Positions 10,159 to 21,601 of a stretch of DNA of 64,000 nt are shown here, piece after piece. The stretch is from Heterohyrax brucei (lineage: Eukaryota > Chordata > Mammalia > Hyracoidea > Procaviidae), in NCBI GenBank assembly GCA_028571685.1, contig CM053148.1, forward strand, positions 83,040,001 to 83,104,000. The letters run 5' to 3'. Each line of letters opens with the position of its first letter. The stretch's first letter is position 1. The notes beneath the pieces were generated by a model. The model had not been told where the DNA came from, did not search any database, and worked only from the letters and a program-made list of their open reading frames with translations. The translations under genes and the position numbers were made by a program.

Positions 10159-10304
10159 AAGTCCCACCACTGCTAACCACAAGGTCGGCAGTTCAAATCC
10201 ACCAGGCGCTCCTTGAATACTCTGGGGGTCAGTTCTATCCTGGCCCCTAGGGTCGCCATGAGTCGGAACCGACTCGACGGCACTTGGCTTTGGCTGGCAA
10301 ATTA
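10159..10304 (+). mobile_element. AfroSINE copy, TTGGCT-tail subtype
   Basis: Well preserved from the B box on: 'ggtcggcagttcaaatccac', 'gagtcggaaccgactcgacg', 'gcacttggctttggctggca'. The A-box head is missing. One of the least diverged copies, so perhaps among the younger ones. Confidence 0.9.
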
Positions 10305-10383
10305 AATGCTTCATTAAACAGGCATTTTATATGTGGTAGTTAGTGTGATCGGGATGGAAAGGAAATGATGCAAAATCTGTTAC

Positions 10384-10546
10384 TGCATGTCTACTGTTTT
10401 TCAAATATTTTCATACAAATGAATGTAAAATTTTAGTACCCTGATCTCTTTTTAAAATGGAGATGTTTCAGGAGCAGGGAGGTTGAATAATTTGTCCAAG
10501 CAGAGACATTACAAGTTCTATCTGGCTTCAGAGCCCCTACCATTTC
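10384..10546 (-). mobile_element. MIR SINE, antisense
   Basis: 'tactgcatgtctactgttt' ... 'aaaatggagatg' ... 'aggttgaataatttgtccaa' follow the reverse MIR order (feature block, core, conserved gttaagtaacttgcc). Confidence 0.5.
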
Positions 10547-12775
10547 CAGAACATAATATTCATACCTGGGAGGAGAAGGAGACTTCTGCTTCAAGTGTTT
10601 ATCTCAGCCTGTTTTACACAGCAGCCTTTAAAAGACAGTGCCTATGGGTGCATACCGTTTACGAATACAACTATCTGACTTTCCTCTCCGGGAATTAAAG
10701 TATGGCTGCAAATGATTTCATAATACACAGTTCCAGAATCTAAAACATATGATTATATTCTATATTAGTGCAGCTGTAATATGTTAACTGTCCATAACAG
10801 TTATTTGCACAGTAGTTAATACACAGTATGGTTAATGCAGCCACTTCCCTTGTTCACCAGCAAAGAAAATCACAATAATTACAATTATTCAGAAATCACT
10901 TGATGTCTTTTATTTGCCATACAGAAAAAGTAGAATTGGAGCAGAATAGTTTGCTTAGGAATTAGAAACTGTGTCTCAGACCCAAAGTGCATTCATAATA
11001 ATAAAAATTACACTGATGTTTTTGTACAAGTAAAGAAACCATGCTTCTTTAGCAATGCCCTGTAATTTGTAATTTCTTTAAATGCTCAGCCAAAGTTTAC
11101 TACTACGGTTGCTAAATGTGTTTCTTTAGGATTAGCAAATGCTACTACATGCTTTCACCATTTATAATTTACTGTGGCATTCAAATTTAGAGTTGTTTGG
11201 ATAAAATAACTTCTGATGCCATAAATACCTGTTAAAATTCTTTCAGTCTTAGCTCAAGAAAATAAAAAACCGTCCTAAGAAAATGTAAGGGAAAGTTCCA
11301 ATACCCATAGGTGTAGTAAGCAAAGGAAGAAGCCTCCGGAAACCTGTAACCCCTGAAGAATGATTCACTGGTAAATGGAGTGTGGCTGAGCTCACCTTTA
11401 AAGCAGAAAGGAGAACTGGCATCCAGCCACGTGCCTGATGAACGCAAATTACAGCGTAGGTGACTTAACTCACATTATGAGTTTTTTTTTCTAAATAGTT
11501 GTGTAATGGGTGAGATGAGTACATGAGTTGTAAGTGTGGGAAGAGAAGGAAAACATTAACTCCCCTCTAAAAAATTTTCATGAGCATATAAAATACTACA
11601 GCTTCAAGTGAAATTTGATGGAATGAAGAATTGATCTGAAGGGTTTTATTTTTTATGAAGACATCACACATAAAATGCTTATATTATTTACCTAAAAGTT
11701 TTATTTTTTAAGGACAGTGGGTGACTGGCAATGAATTTGACTGCTTTGAGAGCCTTGTGGTGACCCAGGTCTAATTTGTTTACAGTAATACTGAGATGTT
11801 TGAACAGTGATTTGGAGATAGATAACATTAGTACTGAATAAAATTGTCATTGCCTTTTAAATAGTAAATTATAATTAATCATTTGTAAAGTGAACATTAT
11901 TTCAAAATATAGTAGCATGCTTTGGATTTGTATGCCATTCAACACTAAAATAAAAATCAATATTTCCAAATCTAATATTCAACCAGAAGAGATCCTGTGA
12001 ATTTTGTAGTATTTTCTCATGTAGGTCAATATGTTTATCCAAAAATCTCTTTTCTAAATGGTCAAAATATTTTGAACAGGGACTTGATGAGTTCATTGCA
12101 AAAGGCTGCAAAACATATGGACTCCATTTCCCAGCTCTATTACAGTCCCTTTGGATTTTTCAATAATGGGAATTTTTTTTTTTTTTTTTTTTAATCAGAC
12201 TCAAAACATGTGAAAAATGACTTGAGCAGTTTAACAAACTCCAAATTCGGCACGACTTACCCTTCCCAAGTGCATAATTGACCTAAATCGGAAGATTTCT
12301 GTACAAGTACATATTCTCTTTTTGTTGCTGTGTTAAACATCATTTTTTAGGCATAACACCCAGTAATTTTCTTTTTTTCCATATTGTCTTTCATAAAATT
12401 GAATAGTGAGTTGAAATAAAGAAAGGCATTTCTAAAAGCACTTGAGAAATGAAGGAAGCTGACTTGTAAAACTCACTAGATACAGCCACGGAGCTGTATC
12501 TTCTCCTGCTTCTTTAATACCTGCTAGCAGGAGGAACAGACTGGATAAGTATTATCATTCACTTTTTCCTGCAGCCTTTAATCCTAGATTTCAGCATGTG
12601 AGCTGAATGAATTTCCATGAACCACAATTGCAAAGAGTCTAAATTTTAGTTCCTGCTATTTGAAAACATGGCATTCAAAAACTTACTAACTTGTATCTTG
12701 ATGTACAGACACAAGTGGGGATTATACTTGTACTTACCATGTCCTGTTTTCTGTTGTTCCAAAACGTGACACTGA
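10547..12775. other. Unique AT-rich stretch; poly-T tract
   Basis: About 2.2 kb with no repeat or gene recognised, the longest repeat-poor run in the first quarter of the window. A 21-base T run lies at 12172-12192. Confidence 0.45.
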
Positions 12776-12934
12776 TGACCAAACTCATCGCCACTGAGTG
12801 GATTCCAAATCCTAGCAACCCTACACAACAGAGTAGAACTGTTCCATACAGTTTTCAAGGAGCAGCTAGTAGATTTGAACTACTGACCTTTTAATTAGCA
12901 GCCAAGTTCTTAACCACTGTACCACCAGAGCTCC
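12776..12934 (-). mobile_element. AfroSINE copy, full length
   Basis: 'accaaactcatcgccactga', 'gtagatttgaactactgacc', head 'gtaccaccagagctcc'. Confidence 0.9.
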
Positions 12935-13849
12935 AAAAAGAGTAATAAATTCACCCAGTTGCAAAAATTTTCCAGCAGCCTTTAATAACATGTTACAAGT
13001 AGTAGTATTTTTTCCTAATTTTCAAGGAAATGTATTCATATACATGCATACGCATGTCAAGTGGTCCCAGAGATCACACTGCGGTCTGTGAGTGCGTTCT
13101 TCTTTGGTTTTAGTTCCATCAATTGCAAATAGATTTGTTTATAAAATGGAAAAAGAAAAGAAAAAAAGAAACATAATTTGGATCAGCAATGGAGCTAAAA
13201 AATGAAAGTGTCAAACTCAGAATGAATCATCCAGTTCACAGAAAGATGGCTTGACGACAGAGAGGGTTACAGCTTCTTTCCTTGGAGCACTTAATATAAA
13301 GTAATTAAAATGTGTTGAGTAGGAGAGAATAATGAATAACTCAAAAGGATTTGTAGAGTCACCGCTCTGAGACTAGCCATGAATTCTAAAGTTTAGAAGC
13401 ACTGGTCCCAGAGGAAACTGTGGCAGAGGGATATAAGTTGACGCTGTGATGAAACAAAATAGTTGCCATTGCAGACGGGTGATTAACAAATATTGACTCT
13501 CGCTCTGAAAGCTGTCAGAGCTCAGCTATGCGGTATTCAGGCAGCTGGGAATGTTCTGTCAGGAAGCCACGGAGAAGTCCTTTCGCTGGGTGGAACTACA
13601 AAAGCTAGATATTTGTTTAAGAACATACCAGCCATTTGTTTTCTACTGAGTCCAGCAAAAGTAAGCACAATTTTTAGTATGTTCTAAAGTGTCTCTTTCT
13701 TTAATTCATCAGAGGTCTTTTAAGTACTTACAAAATGACGCTCAGAGTAGGTTCTCAGGAATAAACAAGTTACCAACTATCCTGCTATTTTAGAAATTAT
13801 GATCTAGAAAGCACTGAATTGGTAATTTAATGTTTCCTATAAAGATGAT
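12935..13849. other. No recognised feature
   Basis: Unique sequence; no domain in its short frames. Confidence 0.45.
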
Positions 13850-14018
13850 GGAAACACGGTGATGCGCTAGCTAAGTGTTGAAGCTACTAACCAAAAAGCT
13901 GGCAGTTCAAATTCACCGGGGACTCCTTGGAAACTCTCTGGGGCAATTCTACTCTATCCTATAGGGTTGCTATGAGTCAGAATCGACTTGAGGACAATGG
14001 GTTTGGTTTTGGTTTGGG
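13850..14018 (+). mobile_element. AfroSINE copy, GGTTT-tail subtype
   Basis: Head 'ggtgatgcgctagctaagtg', body 'ggggcaattctactctatcc', tail 'gacaatgggtttggttttgg'. Confidence 0.92.
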
Positions 14019-14068
14019 AATAAGAATAATAGGCAGAAAAAGCCTCATTGGTCAGGGTATGTTTCTTG

Positions 14069-14200
14069 TTCTTATGAGGTGCCATCGAGTTGGTTCCGTT
14101 ACAGTGACCCCGTGTGCAACACAAGTGACTGCGTACAACTGCCCAGTCCTGCACCATCCTTGCAATTACTGTTGTGTTTGAACCCACTGTTGCAATGAAT
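14069..14200 (-). mobile_element. RTE LINE 3'-end fragment
   Basis: 'gaggtgccatcgagttggtt' begins the reversed 3' end; 'gcccagtcctgcaccatcct' and 'gaacccactgttgcaatga' are RTE-specific sequence beyond the part shared with the SINE. Confidence 0.8.
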
Positions 14201-14727
14201 GGGTGGGTGAACACCCATAAAGACAGACCCAAACAGACAGAGTTGCTCAGTACAATGGAAGTTTCTATTCCATTCATATTTCACTCTTGGGCCAGGTGTT
14301 TGAGTTGAGATATGGGCTTCAGTTCATGCGGAAATTTAGGTACCTAGACTTCTGTCATCCTTTTTTGTGACCAACACCTAGTCAGCGGAGCAAAAAGACA
14401 GAACATGAAAGAAGCACAGCTACTTTTGGAAAGCCTTAGCCCAAAGTGACATGTGTCCATATCCATGGGCAGTATTTAGCCCAATGACTATTACACACAA
14501 TGAGAAAAGACACGAGTGAGGGGTAGGCAGAATATGTAATAAGTGACAAGACAGCTACTTCGCTGCTAAAACTTGACCGTTTATGTGAAGAGATCAGATG
14601 TTGGTGAACAGCTAGAACCCTCTCCATGAAGAGCAAAGCAGAATTACATCATCTAAAAGCAAACGTACTATGTCCAAACCATCCAGAACGTATCATTGAA
14701 AAGCTAGCCTACAACAACCAAATGGTG
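14201..14727. other. No recognised feature
   Basis: Unique sequence. Confidence 0.45.
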
Positions 14728-14814
14728 GAAAGAGAGAAACGGAGGAAGAGAGAGAGGGAGAAAGGGAGAAAGAGACAGAGACGAAGAAAAAGAAAGACAC
14801 AAAGAGAAATATGT
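14728..14814 (+). repeat. Purine-only (A/G-rich) tract
   Basis: About 87 bases almost entirely A and G ('gaaagagacagagacgaaga'). It creates the lysine/arginine-rich and serine-rich frames found on the two strands here, which are not genes. Such tracts can form triplex DNA. Confidence 0.8.
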
Positions 14815-15196
14815 TAAATGACAAACTGAAAAATATGTATTTGATATTAAAAAATATTATTGTTTTGGGGCATTCAAAGGAACACTGGGAAACATTCAAG
14901 GCTGCTACCAAGGCTGATGGCCTGATTTCGATAGTTACCTGCGCAACTGTGAGAAAATAAATCTCTATTCTTAGCAGATGTTCGCTGTCTCTTGTTTTGT
15001 TACGGTGTTCCCTGGGGTTCCTAGGAGTCTGTCTTCTTCTACTCTTCCTCTCTATGTCTATTTTGCTCTTTCTGTGAAGTATGAGGCAGAAATTACTAGG
15101 TTTAGGACCCACTCCTGTGTAGCATGTCTTAGTTAATATAACCAAAGAAAACCCCTGTATCTAGACAGGGTCATACTTACAGACACAAGGGTTCCA
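14815..15196. other. No recognised feature
   Basis: A 150-codon minus-strand frame overlaps this stretch but is largely the complement of the purine tract and has no domain. Confidence 0.45.
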
Positions 15197-15358
15197 AACC
15201 AAAACCACATTCACTACTATAGAGTCACATCTGACTCATAGTGATCCTACAGATGAGTAGAACTTGCCCATAGAGTTTCTAAGGAGTGCCTGGTGGATTT
15301 GAACTGCTCACCATTTAATTAGCAGTTATAGCACCTAACTGTTATGTCACAAGGGTTT
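15197..15358 (-). mobile_element. AfroSINE copy, full length
   Basis: 'aaccaaaaccacattcacta' tail; 'gtgcctggtggatttgaact'; head 'tatgtcacaagggttt'. First of three copies in one orientation. Confidence 0.9.
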
Positions 15359-15398
15359 AGAACCTACGTATTTCCCCTTAATAACCAAAAAAGTGTTC

Positions 15399-15537
15399 AT
15401 CAATTCAATTCTAACACATAGGTATCTTATAGGACAGAGTAGAACTGCACTATAGGATTTCCAAGGAGAAGCTGGTGGATTCTAACTGCCAACCTTTTTT
15501 AGCAGTCAAGCTCTTAATCGCTGCTCCACCAGGGGTC
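15399..15537 (-). mobile_element. AfroSINE copy, tail degraded
   Basis: 'tataggacagagtagaactg', 'gagaagctggtggattctaa', head 'ctgctccaccaggggtc'. Confidence 0.88.
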
Positions 15538-15553
15538 ATATTTCTTTGGAGAA

Positions 15554-15718
15554 ACCAAAAAAATACCCACCTCTGTGGAGTTGATTCTGACTCATAGCAA
15601 CCCTGCAGGCAGAGTAGAACTGCACCACAGAGTTTTCAAGGAACACCTGGTGGATTTGAACTGTTGACTTTTTCATTAGCAGACACAGTACTTAACTACT
15701 ACACCACCAGGGATTCCT
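15554..15718 (-). mobile_element. AfroSINE copy, full length
   Basis: 'gtggagttgattctgactca', 'gaacacctggtggatttgaa', head 'ctacaccaccagggattcc'. Confidence 0.92.
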
Positions 15719-16510
15719 TGGGAAGGAGGATGTAATTCAATCCACAGCCATTTGCATACACGATTCTTGTTGGCTTGTTTGTAAGGGTGTAAGAAATCTT
15801 AGTGCCTTTCATTATACATCGACTGAAAAGATAGTCTTTCCTCTGATAATCTAAGTTCACTTATTACGGGTGTGAAGATTTATTTTAATATTCTGTTGTT
15901 AATGAAGTCTGTGCTCTTCAAAGCCCTCATAAATTTTCGGCTGCTGTTTATGGAAGAACACTAGATTGCTCTTCCCCCCGTCATGCTTTTTGTTTGTCTG
16001 TGCCTTCACGTACAGTCACTGTTCACATTACTCATTTGTTAATCCTTCAAATTTGTTCCCCTGGATGATATTATGGCTGTGAGATTTGAAAACAGAGCCT
16101 TAGAAATGTGACGTTTATTGTCTCTGGCATTATGTCTGGATGTCATCATATGTGACTAATAGATATGTTTGAGAATGTGGTTATTAGGTGTTGAAATAGT
16201 GCTGCTGTGAAGAAAATATACATCCTTCCTCTTTTAATAGCTATCATTTCAAGAATCATGTTTAAGTTCAAGGTTAAATCTGTTACTAATGGAAGAGCGG
16301 TGGTAAGGCAAGACAGTACTAATTTCCTTGTATTCTGTCAGGGTCCTGTTAAATAGGTTTTCCAAAGACTTCACTGTGTCAACCACCTTCAGAAAATAAG
16401 CAAAAACTCTTCAATGCATTTAATATTTAACTTCCAACTATCCTTTTGGCATATGCTTCATCCTATGTTTTCTGGCTCTTAATGAAGCAAGAGTAATAAA
16501 GCATTGCTGC
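15719..16510. other. No recognised feature
   Basis: Unique AT-rich sequence. Confidence 0.45.
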
Positions 16511-17154
16511 TGACATGGATTGAATTCCTTTCCCTCTAAATTTGTATATGATTTTAGCTGGGCCACAATTCGTGGTACTGTGTGATTTTTTTCCTTACAT
16601 ATTGTAAATCCTGCCTCTGTGATATCAAAGTGGGAGGGTGGGCTGCAGCTGCGTTGGTGAGAGGGGATTCAACCTACAAGATTGAATGAACAGAACCAAC
16701 TTGGGGCTTCATAACATCAAGAAAGCAGTGACAGCAGCAGAGCACGGCCTTTGGAGCCAGGTCCCAGTGCCTCAGAAGCTCCGTGACCTGGGAAAGACTG
16801 AGGACCAAGAACTCCCTCCAGAGCCAACAGAGAGAGAAAGTCTTCCCCTAGTGATGGATGATACCCCAAATTAGGACTTTTAGCACACTTATTATGAGGA
16901 GGAAATCCTGGTGGTCTAATGGTTAAGTGCTGCAGCTGCTAATGAAAAGGTCAGCAGTTCAAATCCATCAGGCGCCTCTTAGGAACTATATGGAGAAGTT
17001 CTACTCTGTCCTATAGGGCCACTATCAGTTAGAATCACTCAGTAGAAACAGGTGTGGTTTTAGTCTTCGATTACTGTGAGGAAATAAAATTATCTTAGTT
17101 AAAGCCATCCACTTGTGGTATTTTCTCTTATAGCAACTCTAGATGACTAAGACA
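16511..17154 (+). mobile_element. Solo LTR with perfect 5-bp target duplication
   Basis: Starts TGACATGGATTGAATTC and ends 'agatgactaagaca'. It is flanked by gctgc on both sides (16506-16510 and 17155-17159). Shares 'attgtaaatcctgcctctgt', 'gtcttcccctagtgatgg' and the 3' block 'cacttgtggtattttctctt' with the other LTRs here. AATAAA lies near the 3' end ('ggaaataaaattatc'). The TG..CA ends and 5-bp duplication fit ERVL/MaLR-type integration. A SINE is nested at 16896. No internal coding region. Confidence 0.88.
16896..17073 (+). mobile_element. AfroSINE copy nested in the LTR
   Basis: 'gaaatcctggtggtctaatg' to 'caggtgtggttttagtctt'. Flanks ttattatgagga and ttactgtgagga are diverged copies of the LTR target site, so the insertion post-dates the LTR. 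Confidence 0.9.
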
Positions 17155-17396
17155 GCTGCCAAAGGGAATTCTTCCAGAAATTCAGTAACAGAACAAGCTT
17201 TTTCTTTTAGAGAATTATGAGCTGCAGAATAAGCATCATGCTGTCTTTGCTCAGTCATGCAATCATTACCTGAGACAGAATTACAGTTTTGACTAATTTA
17301 TGAAGTTCTTCTTAACTTGACAGCATAAGCCATTAGACAAATACCTTCAAACACATTACTAACATTTACCAAGACTTTAATTATTCTAAGGATGGC
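17155..17396. other. No recognised feature
   Basis: Unique sequence. Confidence 0.4.
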
Positions 17397-17440
17397 AAAA
17401 TTATTAAGTCCTTAGCTGCTAACCAAAAGGTTAGTGGTTA
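17397..17440 (+). mobile_element. SINE head fragment
   Basis: Only the A/B-box region remains: 'ttattaagtccttagctgct' then 'aaccaaaaggttagtggtt'. Loss of the 3' part is unusual for a retrotransposed copy and implies a later deletion. Confidence 0.55.
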
Positions 17441-17557
17441 TAACTCATGGTCAGATATAACTCATGGCTATATTGCATGTCCTTCTTCATCTGAATTTTC
17501 AAAAGACTCAGCTTTCAGTTACTTGACGTTATTCTATACTTTTCCCAAAACAAAAAG

Positions 17558-17715
17558 CAAATCAACCACCATCAAGCAGATTCTGACTCATAGCGACCCT
17601 ACAGGGCAGAGTAGAACTGCTCTATAGAGTTTCCAAGGAGAACCTAGCAGATGTGAGCTGTCGACCTTTAGGTTAGTAGACATAGCACCTAACGACTATG
17701 CTACCAGGGTTTCCT
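17558..17715 (-). mobile_element. AfroSINE copy, full length
   Basis: 'catagcgaccctacagggca', 'ctatagagtttccaaggaga', head 'atgctaccagggtttcc'. Confidence 0.92.
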
Positions 17716-18780
17716 ACACTTCCCCTACATGGCCTTATTTTACATATCAGCATCCACCATGCCCATAGATTTTTATTTCTAGAATGTTCTATTCCTAGAA
17801 ATCACTCCATAATTCCACGTAACTTGGCTTCAGCAAATAGTGTCACAGAACTCTAAGGTGGATGTTATTACTGGTAGAAAAGGAAAAAAATGAGGCCTGA
17901 AAACATGGCCAGAAACCACATAATAAAAAAATCAGTTATATGTTTACACACTTACACACATAAACACACACATACACACAGAGTCACCCGGTTCCTTTTC
18001 CATTACTATTCTACAAATTCCAGTGGATGGGATTACGTACATAGGTAGTAACTTTCTCGAATGGATGAATTTTCAAATCACAGAAAGATAGGAAGAGTGG
18101 GGAAGAAAATTTCTTTTCATTCCTGGAGGACATTTCTTTCTGGTATTAATGGGAGTGAAGATTTTGTAAGATTGAACGATTATTATCTAAACATTCATAA
18201 AGAAATTCAGCTTGAAATACAACACACTTGCATGGTGGTATTAATTTCAATATGGAAACTGAATTCTTAAAAATCCTATATGTTTTTCTCAATGTCATCA
18301 TTTCAAGCATCTTCCAGGACTGTAGCTGCATATGCCATCAGTCTTTCCCAATGAAGTCTGCAAGTATTCATGGCCAGGTTTTCTAAATGTTGTATATGAA
18401 AGATAACATTTCCGTTTACTGGTATTTTCTAACTAGTTGTTGCATTATTCTGATGTGGCTGTGTTATAATCTAACATGTTACAAAATATTTCTCAATTTT
18501 TCCCCATAAATCTGGTGTTTGCTTTTCTACCACACTATTATTTTATAAATACAGATGTGTAAAAAGAAAAAAACAAATCCACTGTGCTGTCAGTTCTGTT
18601 TCTAACAATAAGTAGAAAACAAAAGTGCATATTTATTGCTCCTGCAATCCCAAAGCCAAGCATTTGGGAAAACTGCAACTTGGTCTTAGGAAAAGCAGTC
18701 CAGCTGCTTGAAAGAGTCTTATTGACTCCAGATAATATGACTCCCGTTTTTGATGGTTCAGAGAATGAAGACAATTTCTT
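17716..18780. other. Unique stretch with a CA-rich microsatellite
   Basis: 17944-17982 is an impure (CA)n. Otherwise AT-rich with no recognised gene; a 115-codon frame from 18584 runs into the RTE fragment and is not a gene. Confidence 0.45.
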
Positions 18781-18784
18781 GTTG

Positions 18785-19075
18785 ATGTTGTTAGGTGCCA
18801 TCAAGTTGGTTCTGACTCATAGTGACCCTACGCGTAACAGAATGCTGTCCACAATCGTTTTTATGCTTAAATCCATTGCTGTGGCCGTTGTGCCAATCCA
18901 TTTTGTCGAGGGTCTTCCTGTTTTTTCCTAACCCTCCACTCTACCAAGTGTGATATTCTTCTCCAGAGACTGATCCCTACTGACAATACTACAAAAGTAT
19001 GTAAGATGTAGTCTTGCCATCTATGCTTCCAAGGAGCACTCTGGTGGCACTGCTTCCAGAACAGGACACAACTTA
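18785..19075 (-). mobile_element. RTE LINE 3'-end fragment
   Basis: 'gttgttaggtgccatcaagt' is the reversed 3' end. 'tttttatgcttaaatccatt', 'gtgatattcttctccagaga' and 'gccatctatgcttccaagga' match the C-terminal coding and 3' sequence of the other copies. Confidence 0.88.
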
Positions 19076-20160
19076 GTGCCGTGGGATGTTATCCTCTAAT
19101 CTTTAACTATCTCGTGAGACATAGACACACAGATAGAAACCATTATGTAAGCATATTGCATTTACGATGGGATTTCTAGTTGAAAAGCCCTTTATTTTTA
19201 TTTGAAAATTTCCCTAAATTTTAATTTCTCTAAGATTTTAAAAAAATTTTCCTTTTACATACTGCACATTGTCTTGTTCTAACATGGAAAGTATTTATGT
19301 CATTGGCATTGCCGCCTTCTTTTTTTTTTTTTGGTCTGGCCTTTGTATTAAATGAAGTTTGCAGTAGATACTGCAGTTAAAGCTTTGTCCATTTCGTGTT
19401 ACAGCCTACCTGCTTGTTTATTTATTGAATTTCTTACTCACTGTGAGGATTCTGAGGCTTCATTTGTATCACAATTTCTAGCATAAAGGGAATACTTAAA
19501 AAACATTTGGTTACTTAATCTGTGAAGGAAGCATTATTAAAGAATGAAGTGAATGAATAAATTGCACAGCATTCTCTAGGACTAAATATTTCCAAAAAAA
19601 GTATCAATATTTATGACAATATGTGAAAGTCACTGAAATCCTTTACACGAGGAGTTTAAGATAAAAGTTTGGAAATTTTTAAGGAGCGATTTGGCAACCT
19701 CAGGTGCTTTGAGTGAATTTTACCATGATGAAAGACATGACTCCTTCAGACATGGAATTTATAGTCATTCCTTATTCATCATCATATTATTCTCAGCATT
19801 TTAGAAGGTTATAGCAGCCTCTTAGTAAACTACTACATCTGAAAGTTAAAAATGCTTAATACGGAGCCATTGTTAAGGTCTACAAATAAAATTTTTATTT
19901 GTCTTTTAAAAGGTGCTTTTACAATCACGAGAAAATATAATACACGAATACACTGATCACTGCACGCTACACTTGTCATAGCATTTTGTCTGGAAAAAGT
20001 AAGACAGAAGTTCAAAACAAGCTTGAGTTACATGGCCCGAGAATGATCAGTTTTGATGGAAGTGAAGATATTTTGGCATTGATTCAAGAAATGAAAATAG
20101 AAGATTATGTCATCTAAAAACAAATCTTCTGTGCAAACTGATTTCAAAATGAGGATAAAT
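19076..20160. other. No recognised feature
   Basis: AT-rich; T run of 13 at 19321. Confidence 0.45.
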
Positions 20161-20171
20161 TGATTTTCATT

Positions 20172-20207
20172 GCCAAGCCAGCCAAGTGCCGTCAAGTGGG
20201 ATCCGAC
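20172..20207 (-). mobile_element. Micro-insertion: 36-bp SINE tail with 11-bp target duplication
   Basis: Flanked by perfect direct repeats tgattttcatt at 20161-20171 and 20208-20218. The 36 inserted bases read, on the minus strand, gtcggatcccacttgacggc then acttggctggcttggc, which is only the 3' terminus of the TTGGCT-tail SINE. The flanking duplication shows that this is a retrotransposition event and not the remnant of a longer copy. Confidence 0.85.
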
Positions 20208-20418
20208 TGATTTTCATTAGTGTGAGTGAAAACATGTATCTAAATTAAAACAAAAAATAGTCACAAGCTAAATATATAGTATTCCCTAAAACGGCATACC
20301 TGGGATATGGCTTAAGCTCGTTGAAAAAGCTACCATTTTAAAATCTGGAACACTGTAACAAGAGTCTCTGACTTAAAGAATAAAATGAACAGCTTGCTAG
20401 ATTTTTAAAATCTCTTCA

Positions 20419-20450
20419 GACCCGACTCGAGGGCACTTGGCTGGCTTGGC
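20419..20450 (+). mobile_element. Micro-insertion: SINE 3' tail only (32 bp)
   Basis: gacccgactcgagggcactt then ggctggcttggc. Same tail as the insertion 210 bases to the left but opposite orientation; no obvious flanking duplication. Confidence 0.6.
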
Positions 20451-20717
20451 AATGTTTAATGAAAGATAATCATTCTATGGTATAACATCAGTCTTTTAGC
20501 AGAATTCTTTTATATTCTATGATTATATTGTTGTTTTACTAATTTTGCCATCACATTTTAAAATTTAAGACTATTAAAGAGCGTACGTGTTTGTATAACA
20601 TAAGATGCATGACTTAAAAAGTCGTATAGTATGTTTCACTATCATTCAATAATACAATAATTTTATAATCTTGAAAACTTTTTCCTCAGAAATAAATAGT
20701 TCTATGCATATAATTGG
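20451..20717. other. No recognised feature
   Basis: AT-rich sequence. Confidence 0.4.
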
Positions 20718-20878
20718 CAGCCCTGGTGGCATAGTGGTTAAGTGCTACATCTGCTAACCAAAAGGCAGCAGTTCAAATCTGCCAGGCGCTCCTTGGAAAT
20801 TCTATGGAGCAGTTCTGCTCTGCTCTGTTTGGGTCGCTATGAGTTGAAATCCACTCAGTGGAACTAGTTTTTCTTTTT
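20718..20878 (+). mobile_element. AfroSINE copy, full length
   Basis: 'agccctggtggcatagtggt' A box, 'gcagttcaaatctgccaggc' B box, degraded tail before T-rich sequence. Confidence 0.93.
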
Positions 20879-21235
20879 CATGCCTAGAATCAATTGCATA
20901 GGCTCTTTCAACTAAAAATGTCATGTATTGTTATTTTAGACTCTAAAATGGGCAACAAAGAAAACAAAAATATTTAGCTCTCCCATGTTGAAGTAGTAGA
21001 CAGCAACTTCATTTCTAAAAGTATACATAGCAAACATTGTTCATGATTTTACTAAATATTACAAAGTGAGTTCTTAGAAATTACAAGAAAAAAATTATAG
21101 TATTCTGTGTACTAAAATTGAGAATACACAAATATATGTCATAATTATTTAAAGTATTTATTATGAAGTCAGAATTGCATGTGAAGATTACGTTAAGAAT
21201 TATGCTTGAAATGTAACAGCCAAAGACACCAACGC
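20879..21235. other. No recognised feature
   Basis: AT-rich sequence. Confidence 0.45.
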
Positions 21236-21340
21236 TGGTTGCTGTTAGATGCGGCCAAGCCAGTTCCTGCTCACAGCGACCTGTCTGGCAGGACTTAACA
21301 CTCTCAGACCCTGTGCCATTCTCATGATTGTTATGCTGCT
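21236..21340 (-). mobile_element. RTE LINE 3'-end fragment, strongly diverged
   Basis: 'ggttgctgttagatgcggcc' and 'tctcatgattgttatgctg' line up with the reversed RTE 3' end; many differences. Confidence 0.5.
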
Positions 21341-21441
21341 ACCAACAGTGTCATAAATATAATATGTAGAAATTTACATGAACAGATTAATCAGCTAAGT
21401 AAGTGCTGGTAACTAACATTCCACGCAAACAAACAAGAAAA

Positions 21442-21601
21442 TAACTCTATTGCCACAGAGTTGATTCTGATGCACAGAAACCTTAAGAGGACAGAGCACA
21501 ACTGCCCTTATGGACTTCCAACCAGCATCTGATAAGTTCAAACGGCCAACCTTTTGGTTAGCAGCCAGATGCTTAACTACCTACCACACCATCAAGTCTC
21601 C
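21442..21601 (-). mobile_element. AfroSINE copy, full length
   Basis: 'gccacagagttgattctgat', 'aaccttttggttagcagcca', head 'caccatcaagtctcc'. Confidence 0.88.

Noticed and set aside
14693..15145. 150-codon minus-strand frame
   Set aside because: Its C-terminal third is the complement of a purine-only tract, giving a serine/phenylalanine-rich low-complexity sequence; no domain.
15197..15718. Regularly spaced same-strand repeats resembling an array
   Set aside because: The repeats are 140-165 bp SINE copies, not short identical repeats with unique spacers; this is a mammalian genome and not a CRISPR locus.
18584..18931. 115-codon plus-strand frame
   Set aside because: Its second half is antisense RTE sequence (18785 onward); no coding similarity before that.
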